This document shows, piece by piece, positions 11,001-24,300 of a DNA stretch of 29,114 bases. The notes beneath the pieces were generated by a model. The model searched no databases, was not told where the DNA came from, and saw only the letters and a list, made by a program, of their open reading frames with translations. Each line of letters opens with the position of its first letter. The first letter of the stretch is position 1. The position numbers and the translations under genes are program-made. This stretch comes from Plakobranchus ocellatus (Eukaryota > Mollusca > Gastropoda > Plakobranchidae). The stretch covers positions 128,288 to 157,401 of the forward strand of contig BLXT01007665.1 of NCBI GenBank assembly GCA_019648995.1. The letters are read 5' to 3'.

Positions 11001-14000
11001 ATGTAGAAGTTCCAAAAAACTGAGTAGGGTTGAGGGTCTACATCACTGAGTTCAAATAAAAATTTCAAAGTATAGGAAGCAATTACTGTTGTTGATGGAC
11101 AGAAAGTTGATAGCATTTCTATAGAAAGCTCTGTACGTAGAGAAATGTAAAGTTTTCACTCCCATAGTGAAGTGTCTTCGTTTAAAATCTAGTATGAGGG
11201 AAGAAATTGCAGCTGGAATCATTTTGTGGGATTGCCGCACATGAAACTGACATTTGTTAGTGTGAGTAAATGTAAGAAAATATCATTTCACTTTGCGTCC
11301 TGCAGATAAAATGATAAGTTAAGCTTTTGCAAAAGCAATCATAAGAACACTGGGTTTTATAATAATATTATAGCGAGCACTTCTCACAGACATAAAATTA
11401 TATCACGTATTACACAGAATATTTTAAATGCTGTGCAAAAGTTTTAGAAGAAACATTGAACAAATTTTGAAATTGTACTGTGACTCAATTGCCCCTGCTA
11501 CAAAAACTTCTTTTTTTTTTTCTTAATTATTTTTGTTTTCTTAATTTTTGAAATGCTTGTCTGTGTTTACACACGCTTATATGCACAACCTGGGTTAAGC
11601 AAGAATGTGAATCAAATCAAAATTGCTCAGATTACTCAAACAAGGCTTGAAGTGAAACCTATATATACATCAATAAATAAAAAACTGAGTAAAGAAGTTT
11701 GAAGAAATGCATTACTTTATTCCCCCACACAAACAAACCTGGAGAACAACAATGGCAGTGTGGATAGAGTTGAACTTCTTCCTCTGGCAGAAGCCGCGCC
11801 ACCGCGCCTGGATACGGGTCGCTGCCCTGGTCTTCCGCAGGAAGTCTGCATGACTGGTGATGGATGACAGGAGAAGAAAAATAACAAAAGGATGAGTACT
11901 ATACAGAGAAAAGCTATGGGAGAATTTTGGTGAAAAGCATCAAAAACTACCCACTGTATTCATGATCTCTTTCCCCACAGACACACAAAACACACAGCAG
12001 TCACAGAAGCAGCCAGTGTTTAGCCCATCCTTAAGAAATGACATGCTTGTTGTGAATTATCCCACATGGAAAAATTATTTAAAAACTATTGAAGATATGG
12101 GAAAGAAAAACAAAGTTTTTTGCATATCACAGAGGCTCATTTCTTAGAGATTTGCAAAGAAACTTTTTGTCAATTTTTTTTCCAGCCATTTTTGTCTATT
12201 CCCTTCATACCTCTGTTGGGTAACTGATGACAAAACACTCATTTTGTATGAAAGAGTACCACTTGTTACAATCAGAGGAAGTAAGGCCTTTTTCAAATGA
12301 GGTGATATGGAGCTTTGGGTATTAGTTATTACAAAAATAACAGTGCAACATTTATTGATGTGCCTCTTGCAGATACCAAAATATTTAAAATAAAATGTGC
12401 TACACAGTATTTCAATTTTTTTATTCTGACTGATACGCGATTTCCCTTGGCTTCAGGTCACATACAATTCTACAATGATTTCAATTTTTCATCCTCTTTT
12501 TTTTTTTAAATCATGCTTCTTTCCACTTTAAAAAGTAAGTCTGTAAATCTTAAACCCTTCTTCCTCCAACATACCGCTCCTTTACCCCCCTCTTCTCAAA
12601 TACCACTGACCTGCGAGCCAGCAAGCCTCTGCCATAGGTCTGCACCAGCAGAATAGACTTCCTCAGTCGCTGGTACTTGCGCCTCTGCAACCATCCGCGG
12701 ATGTGTTTCTGGATCATGACCCCACAGGAGCGGAGCTTATCTGCTCTCAGTTTCTCAAGGTAAGCCACTTGTCCAGCACGGAAGAAGATCTTGGTCTTAC
12801 CGAACCGATATTTGTCATCATCCTGAGAGAAAAGATAACATATGAAAGATTCTTTGTGAACATTTACAACGAAAAAAGCAAAGTGAGCCTCAAATTGTGA
12901 ACAAGCAAAGGATGAACAAGAGTTGAGCAGATCCTGATTCTCCTAGCCATAATGGATCATTAAAAAACTTGCAACTGATTGATACACATCTTGGCTTTTG
13001 ATGCAAGGGATGGACTATCCGGCTGGTGCTAATTGGGCACAGGTGAGCAATAAAATTTAACCATCAGGTCTCCGGATCTACCCATACCTTCTCTCAATGT
13101 AGCAAAAAACTTGACAGACTGAGCTATCAGTCATTGTGGCATTAGCAAAAAACAAAGGATTTGGTTATGCTGTTGGTATGATCTATCAAATGTTTTATTA
13201 CTTCTTGAAATGTTAGATCTTTCATTTATTAATATATAAAAAAAAAAAAAAAATCCATGTAAGCCTGCACAGAATTACAGTAAAAAAAATGTTCCACATT
13301 ACTGGGAAACCAGGTTAAAGCTTTTCGTTGTTTGAGGGCCGATTCTCAAGACTGTCAAACATTCATTTTAAAACAGCTGTAAAGATAACCTTGTTCCTTT
13401 TCTTCAGTTTTGTTCTCTACTCCTCCTGCCCTTCCTATTGATGAACACTGCCTGGTAGTTTCATTCAAAACTCTAGTTTTCCTGTAGTGGCTCACAAGTT
13501 GTGGATCCTATGGAAAAGTGCTGTCTATCTTTAGCCCAACAAACCTACGGCAATGTTCAATATCACCTGCGAAATAATGTTCCTGAACCAGACAAAAACA
13601 GTGTATCTTCACCCAATCCTGTGTTACAGACTTACACTGATAAGAGTGGGTCAGATTAGCCTCACAAGTTACCCAGACAAAAATGGTGTATCTTAACCCA
13701 ATCCTTTGTTACAGACTTACACTGATGAGAGTGGGTCAGATTAGCCTCACAAGTTACCCAGACAAAAATGTTGTATCTTAACCCAATCCTATGTTACACA
13801 CTTACACTGATAAGAGCAGGCAGTATCGCCTCGCAGGTTTTCCTCATGTTGCCCTTGCTGATATGTTTGGACAGGGCAAGGACACGATAACGCTGAAAGA
13901 ACTCTGCGTACGTCCAGCGAGATGGATACCCAGCAGCGCTGATTCGAATTGTCTCCAGTACTCCGCATGCTCTCAGCTGCTCGACAGCTCGCTTTGGGTC

Positions 14001-15345
14001 AAACCTGGATTAAAGCAGAAGCAAGAGGAAAACATAACTAACACAAATTGTTCTCTAAAAATCCTCTGGATAGTTGAGCATCCTTGAAATTTCTCTCCTT
14101 ATTTCTCTCTCTCTCTCTCTCTTTCTCTCCCTGTTTTCAGAGGCATTATGATTTACCAACAGGCAAAGTATTCCCTGCCTCTATCTCTGACAAATCAAGT
14201 GTATTTTGCCTCATTTACCAACAGGCAAAGTATTCCCTGCCTCTATCGCTGTACAAATCAAGTGTATTTTGCCTCATTTATCAACAGGCACAGTATTCCC
14301 TGCCTCAATTGCTGTACAAATCAAGTGTATTTTCCCTCATTTACCAACAGGCGCAGTATTCCCTGCCTCTATTGCCGTACAAATCAAATGTACTTTCCCT
14401 CGTTTACCAACAGGCAAAGTATTCCCTGCCTCTATCTCTGTAAGAATCAAATGTATTTGGCCACTCCTATTCCCATCTGCTTCAGTAACTATTATTTTCA
14501 CTGGAAGTTTACCAAACACAAATAATGTCTTGAAACTAGAGATAAAGGGTTATATATTAAATTTTTTCCCCCTTTATTTAAATACTCTGTTAGAAAACAA
14601 GCTCTAGCCATTAATCAAAAAATGAGAAGATGATACATTGTAAAACTTCATTTTTTTTTTTTGGCGCTTTGCTATGCATTGGCAAAAAAGCACCAAAAAA
14701 AAACAAAAAACGTTATAATTCTTCTGAATCCAGATTGAGCAGTCAAACATTCTGCTTTTTGAAAGCAAGAAGTACAAAAATTACTTGAAATGCATTTTCT
14801 TATAAATGTTTCATGCCAGATGGAAATCACAAAGTATATTTTCAAGATACAGTGAGAAATGCTTAACTATACAGCAAAAGATTTGTTTCAGTACAGTAAC
14901 ATATTATACATTTGGATGGCTTAAGAGTAAAGCTCTACAGGAACATTACAAGGTTGGTTGTTGCATATAGCCAGTCCACAACAAAGTGATCTCAGGCTTT
15001 CAGGCCCTCCGACAGGCCAGGGCGTCAGTGGCAGTGCTCGAACCCGCAACAGAAGGGTCCCTGCAGATCTCAGGGCAGACTCTAGCCACTGTTCCACCAA
15101 TGCCTCGGAACATTACAAACAGCTAGATTGACATAAAGCATCCTATGCATCCTATAACTCACTCAAAAGCCGACTTGGTGTCATTGGGTTTGATGCATCT
15201 GATGTAGTGTGGGGTTGTTGCGTTCAATGTGTCCATCAATGCACACAGCGAGTCTCGGAACTGGGGAGGGGAGTGAGAGACAGCAGGTATTAATAGGGAT
15301 TTGGTTATAACAAGTGTCTTCTTGAAAGAATCAAGGAGAGAGAAA

Positions 15346-15390
<45 letters not shown>

Positions 15391-18300
15391 GGAGAGAGNN
15401 NNNNNNNNNNNNNNNNNNNNNNNNNNNNNNNNNNNNNNNNNNNNNNNNNNNNNNNNNNNNNNNNNNNNNCCCCCCCCCAAAATCACTCTTACACACACTG
15501 TCTCTCTTTTCTCTCTCCCTCCCTCTTTATCTTCCTCTCTTCCTCCCTCCATCTTCTCCTTCTGCCCTCTTTCCCTCCATTTTTTTCTTCCTCTCTCCCT
15601 CCATCTTTCACTTCCTCATGGTCTGTCCCTCTCTCTCTCCCCTCTGCCGCTTTATCTCAGCCTACCTGTGAGCCGACCGTCTTCCTGTGCTGCTTGTTGC
15701 CTGCCTTGGGCTGGGCACGGACAGGCTGGGTGGACGACGAGGCTCTCCTCCTGCCTCCACCACCTCCACCACCTCCACCAGCCGCAGCATCACTGCTCTC
15801 TGTGAACAGCTCCGCCACCAGTTCATGCTGGAGAAATAGTGGATTTGTTTGTCACAAAAACAGTTCATTTGTCACAAAAACAGTTTGTTTGTCACAAAAA
15901 TGGTTAATTTGTCAAGGAAAGTTTTAATTCATCACAAAAATGGTTTACTAGTCACAAAAACGTCTTTTTTTGTTAAAAAAACAATTTCATTGTTACAAAA
16001 CTGGTTTGTTTGTCACAAACACGAAAATAGCATGAATAAGAAAACACAAGATCAGTGGTGGTAAACTGTTTGGCTACCATCTAGAGCAGTGTCTGGTTCG
16101 ATTACCAGTTCAGGCCTAAGAACTCGTATGCGCTCCCCTGAGAAAAAAAAAAATACACACACTACCTGATAGTGCTTCACACTGAAAATCAGGATCCTAC
16201 TGCTTTACACTTGTTTTGGCTGAGGCACTCAAGAAGTAGGACTTTATATGCATAAGTTTGAAAAAAAAATCTGAATAAATAACATGGTTTTCCCCTTTCT
16301 TAAATGATACAGTTTTGGGAGCAAAAGTACGTTTGAAAAAAAAAAACCTTAGTAAATAACATAATTTTCCCGTTTCTTAAATGAAAAGTACCAGATAAAG
16401 TTTTGGGAGCAAAAGTTGGGGGAGAAGGATAGGGATCAGAAAAATGAATTAAAAAAAAACAAACCAGATTTCAACTTTAAGGCTACATTAATTTGGCTTT
16501 AATGTAACTGAATTAGTTAAATGCTTTGGTGCCCTGTGGATGCCAATATTTGAACCCATTTCAATAGGTCCCCTCATAGAGCAGTGCCAGTTTGCCAATT
16601 TCTACACCACCAGCACTGTCTTAATGAAGATGGCATATTCACAGATCAATAGAGTCAAGAAAAGAGAAAAAAAAACATCATCTTCATTTCTCTCCCTCCC
16701 TTTCTCCCTATCTACCTCTCCCTCTTTCTCTCTTAAAACAGATCTTACAACATATCATCTCAATTCCAGATGCTTTATATATTACACTTTGCTTTCTCTC
16801 AGAGTGTGAGAATACGACCCGCTGAGGTCTTCATGTCACAACGCTTGGACCAAACTCAAGCACAAACAAATATCTCTATTAAGAGGAATAAAAATGAGTG
16901 TGTAGAGCAAATTTTCTTGGGGTTTTTTTTTTTTTTATGCATTCAGAGATGATAATTCACCCAAAATTAAGATCTTTATTTGATTTAAATTAATGTTTGT
17001 GACTTATAGCATGGCGACGCAAGTATGGATTTGAGCTTGCAATAAAAAAAAAATTTATTCAGACCCCAGACTGGATTCACTAGGTATTGTGGCACCAAAC
17101 CCTCACATCAAATGAAATGGCCTCACACTCACACAGAAAAAAAACCCTCCTCACACACCAATTAATCACTGAAACAAAAACAATTTTTAAAAAAACTTAG
17201 TAAAGAATTGAACCACGCACCTCACTGGCCTTCAGTGTGTTGATCTGCTCCTCTAGAATTGTGTCTCGATTCTTCTCCAGGAATCCATCAGACTGATACT
17301 CCACCTGGATAGAGAGACAAACATTGGTGGATCAGATCAATAGGCATGGACAATATAGACATTGAATCTCTCAGACTGATACTCCACCTGGATAGAGAGG
17401 CAGACAAACATTGGTGGATCAGAATAATAGACATGAGCAATATAGACATTGAATCTCTCAGACTGATACTCCACCTGGATAGAGAGGCAGACAAACAATG
17501 GGTATGGCAATACAGACTTTGTGTCTCTCTCTTATTGCATCTACACAACACTCCACCTAGATTGACAATGCCTATACTGATATTCTGCTCATGGTCTCAA
17601 TTGTTTCCTTATATTTTTATCAATAATTAGTTGTTCTTGCATTGATATGCTATGCCGAGAAAAGTAAGAGATGCACTTAGTAATTGTAAAAACGGTATTA
17701 AAATTAATAGAATTTTTTTTTTCATTTTAAAATGGACTGGCGATAATGAATGAGGCAAATATCACTTTTGAGAAAAGAGCATTTGATGAAAAAAGAAAAA
17801 AAAAAATCTTCCTGTATAAAAATTGTCTCCAAATTTTATTAACTGAGCTAGAGGTTGTAGTTTGTACATTTTTTATTTTTCATACAGAAAGAAACTGCGT
17901 TTAATGTTCTAAGCAAATACAAACTTTGATACAGATATTGTGAATCTGTGGCAAAGTATTGCCATTTTTAGTTTGTTAGTGAACTGTTACAAAAAAATTT
18001 TTTTGGGTGCATGTGATTCATCTATGATCTCAGGCTTCCAGCAGATGGTCAGAGATGTTGGTAGCACAGTGGATAGTGAATCTGACCTAATATCTGCAGA
18101 GAATTTCTTTCGCAGGTTTGAGCCCTGCCTCTGATACCCTGAAAGCCTGAGATCACTTTGTTGTGGTCTAGCTACACTCAAATGCCAAACCGAGGGTTCC
18201 CAAGGCCCATGTCAGGCCAGGTGTGTCAAGCTAAAACTCACAAAGAAAAAAACCCTCCTGCAGATGTGAGGGTTGGGTTTGCTTGTCATTCTGCAGAGTA

Positions 18301-21300
18301 TGGTATTTGGTTTTGTATATAGCCAGTCCACAACAAGGTGATCTCAGGCTATTAGGTCCTCTGTCAGGCCAGAGCGCTGGTGGTGGAGCTCAAACCTGCG
18401 ACAGACAGGTTTGTGCAGATCTCAGGGCGGACTCGCTAACCACTGAGCCACCGATGCCCCCAGAGTATGGTGTAGAGCTAATCTGGCCTGACTTGAAGTT
18501 CCTGTGACCTACTGACCCTGTCTGCGAAATGGTTGATGATGAAGGCTGTGCGGGAAGTCCGAGGCTTGTCAAAGTGCTGTGACTTCCCCAGATGCTTGTC
18601 GTAGAGTTTCTGGCACCAGTTGTTGTCCGAGCCTTTGGGCATCTGAAACACAAATTTAAAAGAAAAATAACATTTTAAAAAAAAATGAGGAAATGCTAAC
18701 AAAAACTCATTATTTTAAAAATGGGTGGCAGGAGGCTGATAGTGTTGCACATTTTTATCCTAAATTTTTGTTCTTTTTAGTTTAGCGAGGACCATCTGTT
18801 TAGATAGTAAAAATTCCAAACTACATCTTTGTTTTTTAAGAGACAGAGAAGCAAATTATAGCTCAGGATCTAGACTGGAGATTGCACTTTTGAATGGATA
18901 TTAAACTTTCTTTGACAGAACATACAAATGAGAAAAAATCTGAATCTAAATCTACAATTAAATTCGCAGGAGCAACCATACTCTCAACTGCAGAGTCAGA
19001 TGTAAGCTATTTCAAACTTTACCTTGAGATTTAAGCCAAACCAACTTTGAACCTTTCTCCCTCACTCCACCTTTCACCTTTGACCTATAACCTCCAGACT
19101 GGGCCTTGCCCTCACTGACCTTGCACTCCTCATCCAGAAGGTCCAGTATCCCGAGCTTGCTCTCAATCAGGTCAATGCAAGGCTGGTTGTCGTAGAAGTC
19201 TATGAATGACCACTCGATCTGCTCACGCACGTACTCCTCCTGCTCCAGCTTGAATACGTGCTACGGGGAGAACAGAAACAAAAGAAAACACTAAAATCAA
19301 CGTAAAAAATTGGCTATGTTTTCCCTCTTGAGCTGTCGATGGTGCAGACATCAGAAAACAGATAGCTGTAGACACCCTGTTTAGTGGGTTCAAATCTATA
19401 ACACCGACACCTGACCTGACATAGAGCCTGATAGCCTTAGATTTGGATTCCTGAGCTAGCTAGACATGTGCTACATTCTCATCATGAAACCTCCGTCAGC
19501 CTTTCTGCTGCAGATATTCTCATTTTGTGATCAAGCAACATACGCCTTTAGACCATCCACATCACTCAAAAATTTGTGCTTTTAATCCTTTGAAAACTGT
19601 GCTGTATATTTTGGCCTTGTGGTTTCTGGCCAAAAACACCATAGCTTCCACACAGCAACCATTATTTTAGGCAGTACAAACAGGAATTTACAATTTGCAC
19701 CTCAAATCTTTATAACTAATCCTAAAATAACTTTGCTGCTCTAAACTAGGGAAGTGCTCAGAGGGTTAACATTGTGAACTCTAAGTATCGCTAGAAACTA
19801 CAAACGATCTACAAGTTTTGTGATGGAGGAAACTAAAGGATACAGAAATGTTGATTCTTGGCCAAGATATAAGTGTTAAGGTTAAGTTGAAAAAACATTC
19901 GTAAGGAAGGAAAAACCTTCCATGTGTACAAAATAATTGCAGGTTTTCAGGCTTTCCACAGGCCAAGGAGGCAGTAGCGGTAACGAAAGGGTCACTGCAG
20001 ATCTCAAGGTGGATTTGCTATACACTGTGCCACTGATGGCATCACCCCCCCCCCAGCATACACGGGGAGGGTGCTGTATTGATATTTCTTACAGCTGGAA
20101 CATCAAACTAACCCACACTCCCTATGCTTACACAGACTGATATATTTACCTGAGATCAATTCCAAGGAGTCGAACATATAAAACTTTTAACACACACACA
20201 AAAATTTTAAAGTTCTTTTTTCCCCTTTAGTAAAATTCTTTTTTTCTTTTTCCACTAGAAGTAAAAAACTCTATATCTTGGGTCAGGATCGACTTAGCCT
20301 TATCAAGTTTTCAGTGTTCCAAAGCTCTAGACACAAAAACAAAAGTTTTAACGCAGTTTAAGCAATAAAACATTCATAAAACAACCTGCCACTCGTCAAG
20401 AATAGACTTTGAGATATTGATGACATTCCCCTCCACTTTCAGTGCTTGAAAACAAGAAAAATTCAGTGCAAGGAGAATCTATCACTAGGAATTACATAGC
20501 TGGCTGCTGCTGGGGGAAAAAATATTTCATCAAAAAGAAATGATGGTTTCAGATCATACAAAACTAAAAAAAAGAGATAAAAGTAGATCCTGACCATTTT
20601 GAAAACCTAGAGAAAACTGCATAAGAAAGTTAAAAAAAGCAGGTACGAACCATGTTGAAAATCTGCTGCAGCTTCTCGTTGGCGTAGTTGATGCAGAACT
20701 GTTCAAAACTGTTGATTTTGAAAGTTTCAAATCTGCAGAGGTTGAGATAAGAAAACAATGAAATTTAAAAAAAAAAATCCTCTGATCTTAACTCAATGGA
20801 GACACATTGGACACCTGTGTCCAATGACGTCACAGGCTTAAAAGACGCATCAGACATGAGTGTCCAATGCATCTTTATAATTTTTGTTGTTGTTATTATG
20901 GCTAGTAGCGAAACGGGAGACTACTTCTCAACTTTACTTCAACTATTGTTTTACAATTTTATGCTCCTTTTGACCATAAATAATGCATTATAAGCCTGTT
21001 TTCTTTATTTTTATATAAGGCATAAGCAGTGGCACAAATTTCAAAACTAGATCTAGAATGGCGTCCTATCAGAAGTGTTCCCAGGATTGCGAGATCTTCA
21101 AAACTTGAAATTTTGTTGTCAATATCCATAGAATATTATAAAATTAATCTGATTTGTTATGGGAACCACATCTTCAGTTCTTTGTTTATGAAAATGATTT
21201 CTTTGCTCTATTTATCTTTTTCTCTTGAAAATTATGTCTGAAAAAAGTTTTTTTTTTTCTTTACTTTTTGTTATATATTTTAAAAAATTCATGTCAAATT

Positions 21301-24300
21301 CAAAATCTAATTGTTGGAAAATCCTTTTATGTGTCTGTAAAGATCTAAATTTGAGTTTGAAAATGCTAAAAAACAGAACTTAAATAGCTTTTAAAACAAA
21401 ATCAGGGCAATTTTTTGAAAATAGGGCAAAATCATACGTCTCCTGGGATCAGCTGACACTTAAAACCTGCGTATCCATTGAGTTAAAGAAACATAGAAGA
21501 CATCATCATCATCAACATAACAACAACAATCATCATCATCATCATCAACATGATAACAACATCACCATAATCATCATCAACATAACAACAACAACATTAT
21601 CATCATCATCATCATAACAACATCATCATCATCAAGTGCATTGCTTGTGACTATCAGTGCTCATGCATCTTATCACAACATTAAGTTACCTCTGCACACA
21701 ATTCTTTTTTGGTTATTGTTGTTGCCAGATGTTCTCCCTTTGTATACCTCCCTTTTTTTTTCTAGTTGTAATTCATTGAATAATGTTTACTGGTAGAAAT
21801 CCATTAAAACAATCTTAATTCAGAAATACAAATTGAACAATAAAAGATCACTGGCATTGGCATCATAACTATTACAATTTATGACACAACATTGATGAAA
21901 AAACAAGAAATCTGCAGAGGCACTGAGTAATCTAATTAAACAGATTTGATTTAATCGCAGATATATATGAACGATTTCCATTTGATAAATAAAAATTTTG
22001 CACATAAATATTGCTTGCCCTCTATATAACATATTTGCTAGAGACCAGTCCGAATGTCGGAAATCACAATATCATTTGTGATTGATCATTAATTCAAATT
22101 ACCCTTTACTTTCCTCATTAACCCTTTAGTTGCGCAATAAAATATATATTTTCTCTACATATTTGAAACCAAAATATTGATGAAACTATGTGAAGGGAAG
22201 TTAGAACGTTTCCTTAAGCAACTTTGGGCATTTCAATAGTTGTGTCCCTTGGTATGCTCTCTATTTTGTCTATCGTACATTATCTAAAATCTGGATTGTG
22301 GCAGCCAGAGGATTAACATATTTTTATCCAGAAACCCTATAGACCTACCTTTGTGCAGTATCTAGCATTTTTATTTTATGAAAACCTCCCACGAAATATG
22401 AGTGGTTTCTTAGTTATAAAGAGCACTATTATATATTCATTCAGACTGCTTTCAAGACAAATAAAGACCAGCAAATTTGACCTTACATCCCACAAGAATT
22501 CACAGTGGTGATTGCAAAGCACATGCTACATTTACCCGTAAATATCCAGGACTCCAATGAACTTGTGAGACTTTGTGGAATTGTGTAGAGCTTTGTTGAT
22601 CTGCGCCACAATCCAATCAAACAGACGAGAGTAAATCCCTTTGACCAGGGCGTCCCGGGCGAAACTGGCCTGCAGAGAATAGACAGCCAGACAGGATAAA
22701 AGGTTAATGTGAAAAAACCACACAGACATTCAGCGTGACAGCAAGGGGGATTAATGTCAAAAACCACACAGACATTCAACCTGACAACAAGGGGGTTTAA
22801 TGTTAAAAACCACACAGACAACCTGCGGGTAAAATTAATGTCCACACCATCTAGAGGCACCAGCTGAGATTTGAAACTATTGCAGGGCTAGATTTCTATC
22901 TCTGAACCACTAGGCATATTATAGAAATATGGTAGTGGCAGTGCAGCAGTGATAACAGTGACAAAAGATGCAAATACTTGGTTCTGAAGCATGAAGTCCA
23001 TGTTTTGACCAAAGTGTTTTGGAATGCACGGGAAACTTTTAAAACAAATTCACAATCTGAATTTGTATACAGCCAGTCCACAACAAAGTGATCTCAGGCT
23101 TTCAGGCCCTCCGTCAGGCCAGGGTGCCGGCGGTAGGCCTCAAACCCATGACGAAAGGGGCCCTGCAGATCTCAGGGCAGACTCGCTAGCCACTGTGCCA
23201 CCAACGCCCCATATCTGACAGAGAAAACACTCAGTACCTGCCAAACTTGCTAAAAAACGCATCTTTCCTTTTGTTACATATGGTTGGTTTGGTTGGAAAC
23301 AAAAGTGGGTTGTGATGGAATAAGAATTAGATAAGACTAATGAATTAAGAGCAAGCCACTCCCTCCCTCCCTAACCTCCCTAACCTTTCCACCACCACCA
23401 CCCCCACCCCAACCCCTCTGTCATAGCAATTCTATATATCGAACCAACACTGAGTATTCACACACACAAAAAAAAATGAAATGGAAGACAAGAAAGGACA
23501 GGAAAGAGTTAAAAACTTTTCTTTCATCACCAAAAAAAAAAAAAAAAAATTCTCTTATTTTTTTGGGGTCCACATGAGCTTAAATCATGATGCCCACACA
23601 AACAGTTTGGAAAAAAAAAAAAACAAAAAAAAAACCATCAATCCAATGAGATTTATATATCAAATTTCCAAACCTATTGAGGACAATTTATATGATTATT
23701 ATGTAATTTAAGACACACAGACACATTAATCATGACAACCACACATACATTGGCTTCCGTGAGCGGTTTGGTCAGCGTCTCGTTCACTGTCTGGATCTTA
23801 CGATTGCACAGCCACATCCTCATCTGGGATTCCTCGATGGCCAGGAGTTTGCACATGACCTTGATGGATTCATCTCGGGCCTGGACGCGACAAATGGATG
23901 GGGGGAAAAGGCCAGGGAGGAGAAAGGAGAAGTGATGTAAAAAAAAAAATGGAACATTAAAAAATTTTTTAAAAACTTCTTCCAATCCCTCACTTTCTTG
24001 TCTGCACAAAGGCTGGATACAGCATATAACATTTTACAAACAGTATCAACAAGTCAGAAGTTGCAGTTTGAGCAAATTTCTTTGGTTTGCTTTTCTTATA
24101 TATGGCTAGTCCACAACAAGGTGATCTCTGGCTCTCAGGCCCTCTGTCAGGCCAGGGCGCTGGTAGCGGGGCTCGAACCCATGACAGAAGGATCCCTGCA
24201 GATCTCAGGGCGGACTCGCTAACCATTGTGCCAACGACACCCCAATTTCTTTGGTAAAAGAGCCTGATCTTCTTTCCATCAGTTTTACAACTTGAGTAGA

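Noticed and set aside
13020-13140. Faint tRNA-like boxes on the minus strand
   Set aside because: The A-box match is only partial, the B box is poor, and there is no tail or duplication.
14084-14607. Overlapping 119-133 codon plus-strand frames
   Set aside because: They are products of the 63 bp repeat in the e12-e13 intron.
15301-15927. 208-codon plus-strand frame
   Set aside because: It crosses 71 unknown bases and simple GA/CT repeats, then runs antisense to e11.
24087-24243. Possible true tRNA gene because of good A and B boxes
   Set aside because: It has no clean cloverleaf or anticodon arm, a family tail follows, and target-site duplications mark it as a SINE.
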